Position numbers and translations under genes: made by a program | In this document: positions 34,810 through 49,879 of the stretch, piece by piece | How the letters are laid out: the number at the start of each line of letters is the position of its first letter | How positions within the stretch are numbered: the first letter of the stretch is position 1 | From: Acanthochlamys bracteata | Lineage: Eukaryota; Streptophyta; Magnoliopsida; Pandanales; Velloziaceae | Assembly (NCBI GenBank): GCA_019914995.1 | Contig: CM034127.1 | Coordinates: 11,098,001-11,162,000 of the forward strand | Length of the DNA: 64,000 nt | Direction: 5' to 3' | Notes under the pieces: generated by a model | What the model was told of the DNA's origin: nothing | The model's database searches: none | Seen by the model: only the letters and a program-made list of their open reading frames with translations

Positions 34810-37800
34810 AGCTACTTTTCGTTTATCTCTTTGTTCGATTGTTTTCTTTTGTAGCTAGATAATAAAAGCTTTTGTTGGCGTTCATGTTTTTTCCCCCGTT
34901 TCTTTGTGTTTCTGGTGGTGATGATGTTGTGTGGGGTGGGGAAGGTATGCTCACAAGGGTAGAGCGAGCGAGTACGTTTACTTTATTGCAAAGTAGATTG
35001 TTGGTCTTATAGATTCTCTCCTTTCTCTTTTACATACACATTTCATTACACTGAAACTACGCACCGATGAGAAAGAGCGGAGCAGTAACAGGGGTCCCTA
35101 CAACTACATGGGCTACTATACACACTACACAACAGAAACATCCCTTCCCTCTCCTTCTCTGTTTTGCTTTGTTATTATTTCATTTCCTTCACTTCTTTTG
35201 AAGGAGGTAGTAAAGGTTGGTGAGAATTGTTTTACCTCTCTCCATCTGGATTCTCTCACCTGAGAAATAGTCGCTGTTACTTCTACTGCCGGTGTTCCCT
35301 GATAGGACTCTTCCCAGTCTCAGTCTCTGTATTATATAAAATCACTTTTCATAATGATAATTATCTTAGGCAAATTGCATTTGTTAAAAATGCATCACGA
35401 TCTTATTTTGACCTTCCATTTTCTAAGGTTTATTATATGAATTTTAAAAAAATGTCCCTAGTTTTGACTTGCGGTCCGTGATTCACTTGTGATAAGTTAA
35501 AAACTCTGAAACCAATCATCTTCAAATTTGTTTTAGACATGGCCCATGAACTTAACTAGGATTATGATAGCTTTACAAGTTTCTCTTTTTAAGGGTAAGC
35601 AGTTTGAGCAACACTTGAAAACGTTAGAACTATGGGTTGTTAACTTGAAGGCAATAGCAAGTCCATAAATTGTTTACCTCGATATATATCAAACACAAAA
35701 AACATAGAAAAAACATGAAGCAGAATTACTGTAACATTTTCTTGTATATAAAGGAGAAAACAAGAAACCTTCACCCAACTTTTAAAAGATACTCCTTCTC
35801 ATATGAGTTCATTTATCAATTAATAAGTTATTTCATTTTAACTAAGCATGACGAAGCTACAGATGCAAATTGAAACAAACAAACAGGCAATAAATCAGGA
35901 TACTTGCATTACCAAGAACAAGATACAAGACTAATGTTTCTTACTTGCAAAAATCCAAAACCAGAAGTATATACAAACAAGATAGCCGCCAAACAAATTT
36001 AGGATTCACACGAAGAGGGAAAATGTTTTCTCGGAGGCAATGCACTTGAGGCTTCTCCAGCACCTGGTTGACTTAAATTACCTGTACATGGCAAAGATTG
36101 CAATGAAGGGGGCAGGAGAAAGCAAGTGAGAACAAACTTCTGCAATATATAAGAATAGCATTGTAAAACTTACATGGTATCAAAAAGAACATAGGAGTAG
36201 CTCAACTGCTTAAGTATTAAGTATGCACCGGTCTCAAAAGTATGAAGTTCTATAATAGCTCTACTTATAAATTTACTTCAAACAGAAATTGACCTGCCTT
36301 TAATTACAAGAACTCACTGCAACCAACGACGATCAGAATCTCCACTCGAAGGATACAAAAACTAATGCTGGAGAAAAGTTTGCAATTTTAGAATGTTTTA
36401 ACAGTATATGCACTGCAGCAGATGAAATCTGGACATATTTATACTTTTAGTAATACATAAAAGGATGATGTTGCTACTTCTACAAACTACTTGCTACATA
36501 AATTTACATATTTCCAACAACACCGGCAAAATAAACAACCCTGAGAAGACAACATTTCTCCAAGATGTCAAACACTTATAACTTTCTGCAACAAAGTTCA
36601 AGGTACACTATCAGAAGCAGGACAACATTTCTCAGATATCAAACAGAATCCTCATGTTACGTTGTGTCCTTTTCTATCAATGAGCTTTGGAATCTCAAAA
36701 GGCATTGCATCACTGCTTTGCAATTCTGTAAGAACTTAGCAGACGAGGTATCACAAGCTCATTGAGCCTGACTTTTAAAACTTACACAGCATTGATCTAT
36801 CAGCTAGAATATTTAGAAAGGCATCGAGTTTAGGATACCATGCCATAAGGTGACCATACTATAAATGTACATGTACTTATTAATGAATGCAGATAATCAT
36901 CGATGACACCCTAAGATAATATGATCAATTAGAAGGCATACAACTACTTGTGATCAAAGTACTAAGCACTATAGCGGGCATGTTTGATGTACTCAGACAA
37001 TATCGGGTGATGCCAATATGGAATCATAAATAAACAATAAGACAACAACAAAACAAATGAATATAGTAATGAATATAGCCTTATTGCACCTTCGACTCAT
37101 TAAGAGAATCTACACCCCTGATAGATTGACATTGTATGAAACCTTTGACTTGTTAGAAAGAGTTTGCACTCCATCGTTCTTAACAAAGAACTTAATACTT
37201 CATTACTTGACAACAGAAAAAATGACTTACAACATCTTAATAGACTCATAACCTTCCGGGAGTCTTATTAGAAATAAAATTCTCTAAATTAGCGCATAAC
37301 TTATACTCTAAGAAATCTTATCCTAATAAAACACCAAAATCTACCACGACTAAGACTTCTAATCCAATTACGACTCTTAACAAATTGGACGTTAATCTAA
37401 CTTAACATAATTTTCACGAATATCGCATATTATAATAAGTGAATGCTGCTTGATCCCAATCCATCAAGGTTCACACCAGCAATATTTACCAAAAATCCAC
37501 TATAAATTAAAGGAAAAAACAACTCTCACAAAAGGGAGCAGATCGAGTAGATATATGCATAGTCTAACCATACTAAACCTATAACTGTCAGACATTAGTT
37601 TGTAGTCTATAACAGTATAACTATCACAGTGCCAAGATTTTGAAAGATTTATCAATAAAAACTATTATGTTTGATACTGGATGGAAGGTTTCAGCTTGCA
37701 ATTTGAATTACTAATTCAAGAAAGATAGCTCCTTTATGCTTATTGCTGCAATAACAATTTCGCCTTTAAATGCATTGTGCTATCGGACATTCAAACATTG

Positions 37801-38192
37801 GTGATCAATGAATTGCAAACATTTTCCATATGTACTGACAATAATTTCAGATACCTAAATTCGTCTTCAAATGGGAGATGTTTAATGGAGCTTTGGTACT
37901 GTCACAAATCATTTGCATACCCAAGCAATTCCCCTTCCAGATCAAACACCTCCTATGGGCACATTAATGTATCAATGAAATGAAGATGAATTACTATGTT
38001 ACCACTATAGTAAAACAACAAGAAGAACGCCTTCTATTGGCACATATATTGTATTCGATGGAATGAAGGTGAACTATTATATTATATCACTACTACTAAA
38101 TTAAACAACAATAGCACAACACCAGCAGCACAGATTCTAAACTCAAGAACGGTCGGGAAATTCCTACTTAAAGATTTCGGTGAATACCAGGG
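34810..38192. other. BZR1-like promoter side and GGPPS downstream region
   Basis: 34810 to about 35990 is the upstream flank of the BZR1-like gene and shows no gene. A 47-codon open stretch at 36139-35999 (minus), behind a TATTGCAG acceptor, reads ...LSQPGAGEASSALPPRK... and then stops. It looks exon-like but matches no family I know and has no partner exon I could support. 36140-37700 has short frames only. 37700-38192 is probably the GGPPS 3'UTR. Confidence 0.35.
37957..38105. repeat. Imperfect tandem duplication (about 73-bp unit) in the GGPPS 3' region
   Basis: Two adjacent blocks share the order GGCACAT, then ATCAATGAAATGAAGATGAA / TTCGATGGAATGAAGGTGAA, then an ACTA(C)TA-rich part, then AAACAACAA. 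Identity by eye is roughly 70%, so the duplication is old. Confidence 0.5.
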
Positions 38193-39248
<1,056 letters not shown>

Positions 39249-39451
39249 TTATAATTCGTGGTTAACTCGGATAACTCTCCGGTGAGGATTATAAGGTTAT
39301 CCTTTCTGATTTGGCCTTCAGGGTTGTGGATAACTTGTTCCGGTGAAGGAGATTAACAAGTGGGTTAGTGGTGGGTTAGCGGAGGAAGTAGAAATATATA
39401 AAAGAGAGTTCGGTTGGGTTATGAGCGAGTTATGCGTTATGCCTGCTTCCG

Positions 39452-39459
39452 TATATATA
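39452..39459 (-). promoter_or_regulatory. TATA box candidate of GGPPS
   Basis: The minus strand reads CTATATATAC here, 213 bases before the GGPPS ATG. It implies a start near 39425 and a leader of about 185 bases. A second TATATAT at about 39391-39398 is closer but less well placed. Confidence 0.5.
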
Positions 39460-41142
39460 GACATCCGCGAAATTAGCGTGAAGGAAAATTTGGTGGAAGG
39501 TCAAAGATAAACACGTTGCGTGGGACCCATCGACGGTGGGTTTTTATTGAAAGGTAATAGTGTGTTGATTAATTGGAAAGTAAATAAAAGGACAGAGAAA
39601 TGGATCGCCGGTTTTGCTGCGGAGTTGAATCGAGTGAGGAAAATTTCGTTACTGTGCATGCTAAGAACAGCTTTGGTAAGGCAAAAATAGTTTCTCTTCA
39701 AGACTACTATACAATTAAAAAAAATGTTGTAATTTTCAAATTTGGTTTAAGTTTAAATATGAATTATAGGTTATGTAAAATTATGTAAGACATCTGCAAT
39801 GGCATTACAAGAAGGCTGCCAAAACTCCCACCTGCAAGTGCAATTGATCTGATTTTGTGCTAATCCATTTTCAAATTGCAACACACATTTACTCTATCAA
39901 TGCGAAGCTTATATTATCAATCAGTAAATAGAAAAAGAATAGAATGCGTTCTGGTGGAATATTACTCGCTCGATCTTCTGCAAAATTTGAAGATAGTTCC
40001 TTCCTTGACTTCTCCATTCGTCGCTCAGCTTGAAAACTATTACACTGAAATAGAAAAATCTACGCAAGAACAAAATATCAAATTATTCAGAGATTAATTT
40101 TCTCCTTCTGAAAGATAATAGTATCCAACAATCGAAAGAGTCATTATTATCAACGAAATGATGGAGAAGTAAACGACTCTGTGCAAGAAGATCACTACTG
40201 TAAGGTAGTTCGTTAATGACCGGCGTTACATGTAACGTCAGAAATTTAGTAGTCAAAATACAATCAAGTTTCTCAACGACCTGCATCCTTGAATGTTATT
40301 AGAATATTACAAGTGCTTTGAGAGCCCTCTGTGATCCTCCTATCTTTTGGAAATTTAACTTCGTCGGGCTATGAAAGTGGACGAAAACATGACAATTCGC
40401 ACTCCTGTATTGAATTTTATACAAGTCAGTAAACTGTAATACCAACTTAATAAAATAAAATGGAAAATGAAAGCCACAGCTAACTGAACAGTCATACCAG
40501 TGGTGATGCACTCCTATGGAACTCTCTTCAACAGAAAGTCTTAGCATCTGCGATTCAAGCAAGGCTGCAGAAAGAGTCGAAATTGTGATAGTCACAGCTA
40601 CTCACAGTTTACAATCAGCAAATAACTGCACTTACAGTTATGGTCACTGTGTCATCGTGCATCTTCATCTCCTCATGAAAGCTCTAACTTCTTAAACATA
40701 ATAAAGTTTAAGAGCAAAATGGAAAGGAAACTATGACCACCCTCACATATTCAAAATGAAAAGGCGTAACACAACCGCTTTAGGCACATAAACAAGCAAA
40801 TTGTGTAGTCTACTGTCACATAGTTCTTACACCCAGAAACTGCATTATTCTATGATTCCTTACCTCATACCTCATATTAACGGTTGCAAGTTAAAAAACA
40901 CATCAAAAAAGTTTTGCTGTCTGGTTTCTCACATAAATGGCATCATGATACGCACACATCAAGGATGAAGTTATTCCACACGAAACCAACTTTTGGTATT
41001 TGCACGGCGTTCAGATATCATAAGATAGCAACTTCTCAAGTACAATACAGATAAAGCTTAGAAGGCAGAGGAGCAAAGGAGCATAACTTCACCCATTTTC
41101 TTACCATGGCAGATCAAGTCAGCAAGCACGACTACAGAAAAT
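39460..41142. other. Intergenic between GGPPS promoter and METTL4 3' end
   Basis: No gene recognised. The part next to 41143 (about 40900-41142) is likely METTL4 3'UTR. Short frames on both strands show no family motif. Confidence 0.4.
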
Positions 41143-44257
<3,115 letters not shown>

Positions 44258-45454
44258 TGCTGTCAAGGTGTTCGACGAATTGCCCAAGCGAGGTTTAAAC
44301 AACACACTTGTTGCTGGCGGGGTTTTGATTAGCTATGTTTTTCAAGTACTAGGCTAGTGGCTAGCCTTTTACATGAGTACCATCTTTACTATAGACCAGA
44401 GAGGATATGAGAGGGATCTTTGGTTCAGCTTTTTATTTTATAAATATTTAAAAATTCTATTTCAAAATTTAGAAAATATAAAAAAATTTAAGTTATTTTT
44501 TTAACATATTTTTATTATTTTTCTATAAAAAAATTATTTTTTAAAAATAATAAAAATATTTTTTATTTTAAAAAAATTTTATTTTATAAGCAATTTCAAA
44601 AACATCCGAGTACAACTCATTCTACGGTCTCTGAATTTTCTGCTTGTGAATTTATAGGGCATCAGTTCTATACATCTACACCTCCATTGATACAATGTCT
44701 TACGATTCATTTAGCTTTTAGAGAATCTAAAATTTATACATTTTCAATCGTTCACTAAAACACATAACAAAAATTGACAGCAGTACTCCAATAATTACAT
44801 GCAGTGTGTGCTAACTTTGTTACACCCGTTAGGCATGGCCGTTTGGTGATGAAGTAGTAATTCTTTCAACTTACATGAGTGATTGCCGCGAGCCGTTAAC
44901 ATCAATGAAGAATACCAAAGAATAGGTGCAGTGTCTTCGTATAGGAAAAGCTTCAAACTTTTTATTAATACTTGAATGGTCTAACTGGGGCCATCATGAT
45001 AGTTGTACATACATGTTCTTTAAATTTGGACCTTGATCAGGCTGTTGGGATGTTGAACCACTTCTGGCGGATGACAAATGTTTGCTTGAATTGATTCGAA
45101 AATAAAACATAATCCTATATATAGAGTACATTCAGTACAATGGAAGCAATTATCTCAGAACAATATCGATTCAATAGCATGAATTTTCTTCTTAAGAAGT
45201 GTCTAAGGAATAGGTGTACTAATCATGGATCCCTCTGCGCTACACCATTTAATATTCTAGGGATATGAATAGGCCGATTACCCCCTAGACTACAGAACTA
45301 TATCATATATATCATACAGAGCTGAGACGAGAGAAAAAATGAGAAACTAATCGACTTAACGCTATGCCTTGAATATCTGTATGAATAAAACAATGGAAAC
45401 AATGAAGCTACCTATGTGGATGTGGATGTGCTATACATCAAATTGACGAAACCA
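44258..45454. other. METTL4 upstream region and transporter 3' flank
   Basis: The first about 150 bases are the METTL4 leader and promoter. A family A repeat lies at 44413-44607. The rest, to 45454, shows no gene and includes the transporter's 3'UTR. Confidence 0.4.
44413..44607. repeat. AT-rich MITE-like repeat, family A copy
   Basis: Left end GGGATCTTTGGTTCAGC and right end AAGCAATTTCAAAAACATCC, same orientation as the 29619 copy. The right half (AATATTTTTTATTTTAAAAA) is almost identical to that copy; the core is diverged. It lies about 155 bases upstream of the METTL4 ATG, within its likely promoter. Confidence 0.55.
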
Positions 45455-48139
45455 TCAACTCTTTATCTGCCCTAGCTCCAAATCATTCTGAACTGTGCCG
45501 TTTATACCGTCTTTCAAAAGTTTTAGATCCTCCTCGTTGTCTTTATTCGGACTTACCTTTAATTTTTTCTCTAATTCAACTGCCCAGCTATATATTATCA
45601 TGCCAAGAACCGCAAGGGCCATCCCAAATATGTTCTTGATGGTTAGAGCAGAGTCAAATAGAATCCATCCCAAAATCAGAACACAAACGGTTTTCATGTG
45701 ACCCAAAACTTGGAAAGATGTTGCAGAAAACCGACCGATACATATGTATTGGCTCATGTTGCAAAAGACAGCCAATGAACATGACAGGAGTATGAAAAAC
45801 TGCCAAAACACATAAGAAATTGAAATAAGAAAACTTTTTAACCTTGCATTTGCATAAACACTCTAGGAATAAAGAAATCAGTTGTCACCAGCTCAAAAGG
45901 AATTTCTTCAATGTCCCCAAGATAATAACAAAGAAACACCAAAACATGCACATAATAACACAGAATTCTAACCCTATTAGTTCTAATAAGGAACTTCAAA
46001 AGAAAACATCAGTAGAGAGTAAACCTGGGTGTGATTAAGCAATCTACTGCTAGAAACTGCTACAAGGGACTGTGTCCAACGTAAATATGCAAAAGAGCAC
46101 TGCCACCATTAGGAAATATGAAAGTCTACCTGAAGCTCCTTTGACCTTAAGGCTTTTAGTAATACTGAGCATACCCTCTTGAGAACCTTTGTATTGCCCT
46201 TTCTTTCTAACCCACCAACCATTTTCAAACACCCATTACGAGGCATATCTAATCCCATCACAACAATACAATAAAAAGAAATACATATGGAGGTATCCAT
46301 ATATCACCGGTAAGGTTTTTGAGAACTTTCCAAAACAAAATGGTTTCTTCTACACAATTGACTCTCCATGGAATAGATTATATGGTGCTATGTTATTATG
46401 AATAGAAATTTGTGCCCACTTAGCAAGAAATCAGGTGTCATCCACTTAAGAAGAGCAATAGAGAATCTAAAATTGCATCAGATGAGAATAAAATGGATGA
46501 AATCTTACAGTTACTCCGGCTAAAAAATGGTAGTTCACAATGGCCTGCCCATTCAAATAGTAATCAATGAATGGACCAAACACCAGAAGAGAAGCTGCCT
46601 GAATGGGCGCTGTCTTACTCAGCAGCTCAAAAGAGCCAATGTTGTACTTCTTTTGAAAAGACCCGATAGTCTGTAGAACAGTGAACCAGTCATTTAGTCA
46701 AAGAAAGCGTGAGAGAATACAAACAGTAATGAATCACAAAAACAGGAAAATAATCGAAAGTAAAGTAACAGAAAATAGATACACAATGGCAGGACATTAA
46801 TCAAAGATTTTCTTTAGCAGATATTGATGATTAAAATGCTAACAACATTGCAGACATGCAAATATTCATTGATGAAGAAGATCTAATCTAAAACATTTCC
46901 GGTCACTCTTCAGCATCACTCCCAAACTAAACTTAAGGCAACAGAAAAAGGACAAAAGCTACTAATTAGAGAATATAAACACATCTGCTCTAAATATTTA
47001 GCATAGAATTGCTCTAATGCATGATATTACTAATGTTCTGAAACATATGAAAGTATAATACTGCATAACAGCCAGCAACACTCACGATTTGCTGAAGTGA
47101 TGTGCAGAACACTGCCACAAAGGCACACATGAAACCCTTGGCATTAATTTCCACATCAGTCACTGTACAGACACCAACACCAAAGGCAACAGCGACCACT
47201 GACATTATTACCCTTGTCGAGTAATGCTTGCTGTGCAGCAGCCACTCCATGACACACACCACAGGAATCATACTCAACTTTGAGATCTGCAAACACGCAG
47301 TCAAAAAGCCAAAATCAGTATCTCGTTGGAATCACATGCTCATAAACAGGTTTAAAAAACAGGTTTTAGACCTGATAAAAGCCGACTGAATTGAGCATGA
47401 GACTGAGATTCATTCCAGTGATGGATAAATTAGCGACAATAGAGAACCAAAAGAGCTCCCATAAGGGCACAGGCCTCGAAGCCGAGTAGCCCGAAGCATT
47501 AGAGATCCACCCAACAAGAGCGGTCACCGTGAAGTGGAATCCTGTCAGTGTTGTGGCTGCAATTATTGAACACCATGATTATCAGAAAAAGACAGATAGC
47601 AATAAAATTATCAAACACAGTTTCTTTTTCTAACAAAGATTAAAATATGAACAAATTTAAAAGACCACAGATCTGAGACCATGGCAACCACGCCGTGCAA
47701 CACCCTCAACGCATCTTCGCCTACAAAGCTCTGTACAGTAGTAAAACAATAACGCAGAAGACTGCATCGACCGTTTCTTTCCTTTCAATTAATATTCACG
47801 TGAAACTTAATTCAAAAGGAAACGAAATCAATAATCAACCTAGTAAAAGAATTTTGAATCAATCAAATAAATCGAACCAAAATTTTCAAAACCAGCGGAA
47901 ATCTTCTAAAATCTTCTTAGACTTTAACGACTCATCAAAATCTTCTACATCTGCCACCAATCAACCACCGCTACTGAAAACAAAAAACAAGAAGAGAGAG
48001 AGTTGAAATTACCGAAGCTGAAAGCGTAGCCGGCGTTAGACATGAGTTGTTTGTTAACCATGATGAGACCAACGGAACTAACAACGTTCATCGCCCATGC
48101 TCCGGCGTCCGACACGCCGGACTTTCTCTCCACCTCCAT
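45455..48139 (-). CDS. Golgi nucleotide-sugar transporter, UDP-rhamnose/UDP-galactose type (NST-KT family)
   Basis: Five exons: 48139-48013, 47556-47372, 47286-47086, 46670-46509, 45799-45455, joining to 339 codons plus TGA (Arabidopsis URGT proteins are about 345). The N-terminus ([22 protein letters not shown]) and the blocks [59 protein letters not shown] and [20 protein letters not shown] are characteristic. About ten hydrophobic membrane segments span the whole protein, and the Lys-Thr in HMKT is the KT motif naming the subfamily. The C-terminal tail is charged and cytosolic in type. These antiporters bring UDP-rhamnose or UDP-galactose into the Golgi in exchange for UMP for pectin and other wall polysaccharides. 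Substrate cannot be read from sequence; UDP-xylose transporters are related. All introns are GT-AG. The first in-frame ATG, 48139, matches the family N-terminus. Confidence 0.9.
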
Positions 48140-48580
48140 CGACCTCTCTCCTCCTCTCACGCTCTACAAATTTATCCTTCTCTCTCTAGAAATATATCTC
48201 TCTCGAAATCTCTCTGCGAGAACTGTTGAGAAGAAGAAGAAACGAGTGTGAGAGAGAAGAGAGTAAGGAGGGAAGGAGAAGGCGAGAACAATGCCAGAAG
48301 AAAAAGTGAAAAACGCGCACGCTATTCTGGTCTATACACACGACCCACAATACAATCACTCAGAAGAATAACGGGTGTTTGTCTAAACTTTTCTCTGTTT
48401 TTAAAAAACTTTTTTCATATTTTTAATAATTTTTAATATTTTATAAATTTTATTTAAAATTCTTTTAAAATTAAAAAACATTTATATCATAAAATTTTTA
48501 TTATATTTTATAGGGAGACTTTAAGTTATTTTAATTATATTTTATAAAAAGAATTCAGTAATTTATAGGAAGATTTAAAG

Positions 48581-48840
48581 GCGTGTTCTAAATATATGTA
48601 ATTGAATTTTGTGAAATTAAATTTTATGAAAGTAGATTTTGTGAGAAGCAGATAGAAGTAAAATTTGGAGTGATATTTGAAACAAGTAAAATATAGTTTG
48701 AGTTTAATTTTTAATAAAATAGAATTCGATATAAAAATAAAAATAAAATTTAAAATAATAATTAAAATATATATAAAGTGATCGAATTTAAAATTTTGAA
48801 AAAATAAAGTGGAGCTAAAGATAAGTAAAAGAAGCCCTAA
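48581..48840. repeat. AT-rich repeat, family B copy
   Basis: Left end GCGTGTTCTAAATATATG; interior GAAATTAAATTTTATGAAAG, ATATTTGAAACAAGTAAAAT and AATAAAATAGAATTCGA; right end near GAAGCCCTAA. An inverted relative lies 600 bases away at 49443. Confidence 0.6.
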
Positions 48841-49442
48841 GTTAAACTCCAAGCATTTCTAACTAATTTCAATCAAAATTCAAAATATAGAGAAAGAAGA
48901 CGAAGAACTTCAATTATACATGAATATTATTACTTCAGTCTTTATCTTAAACATGGATATGCAGTGATAATGCTTCCCACGGGGACAAAAAAAGTTCCAA
49001 CCATAATTTACATAAATGCTATTTACCAATCAGATGTTCCCAGACTAGAATGCCACCTGCATATTGTAAGTCCACAGTCGCAAAGCATGTATACCATTCA
49101 ATAAAAAGCATCAAAACATGAAATTAGAAGGACTTGAAATTACGTCAGAAACTTCATATGGGCTGACTCTCTCCAGTTGCATGGAAACCTCCCGTTGCAT
49201 CCTCCAGGGCATTACATAATGGTCAAGTATAAGAAACTGCAATTGATTTCCAACTCAAAATAGCATGAAACTAAACTAAAATGAAGCACATTTGAGTTGT
49301 CTCCTGAGTTATACAACAAGGTAGCTTAAATTGAACTAAAAGCAAGCAGTCACTTCTGTGTGAACATGATAAGAAAATGTTTGAAGTAAACCTCAAGCAT
49401 AAGCTAGTCATGTTCCGACGGTACTCTGCATTTTGACAGTAA

Positions 49443-49678
49443 GGGTTTGTTTCAATTTCTCTTTCCAAATTTTAAGTTACAACCAGTGTTTTAATTATCA
49501 CTTCGAATTCTATTTTTATTTTTATACTAAATTCTACTCTATCAAAATTTAACTTCAAACTTTATTTTACTTGTTTCAAATATCATTTCAAACTTTACTT
49601 CCATCGAACTCTACTTTTATTGAACTTTATTTTTACGAAATTTAATTTTATAAAATTTAGTTACGTACGTGAAACCAG
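49443..49678. repeat. AT-rich repeat, family B copy, inverted relative to 48581
   Basis: Begins GGGTTTGTTTCAATTTC and ends GTACGTGAAACC, with GTTTC/GAAAC as inverted ends. Its ATTTTACTTGTTTCAAATAT is the reverse complement of the block in the 48581 copy. The right end is about 200 bases before the CLT ATG. Confidence 0.6.
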
Positions 49679-49879
49679 ATAAGAATTTCGCAATTTGACC
49701 AAAATTTCTATGGGCTCTTAACGGGCCGGTCCAAATCTGAGTAGTTAGGCCCATTGTCTTTCTTTCTGATTTTTGTTTCCTGCAAGTCTTCTAATTGTAC
49801 GCTTTTTCGTTCCTGATCTCGCTTTCATTCTTCTTAAAAACAACAGAAAAGAATTTCTTTCTTCTCAAATTCCAATTTC

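Larger units (their letters stand above)
48140..49879. other. Divergent intergenic region between the transporter and CLT genes
   Basis: The transporter leader (48140-48300) is strongly CT-rich on the plus strand (GA-rich on its own strand). Then come AT-rich repeats (48372-48580 probable degenerate element; 48581-48840 and 49443-49678 family B). 48841-49442 shows no gene. The CLT leader begins around 49740. Confidence 0.45.

Noticed and set aside
37057-37251. Possible transposon coding remnant
   Set aside because: The short frame has no recognisable domain and the surroundings show no repeat ends.
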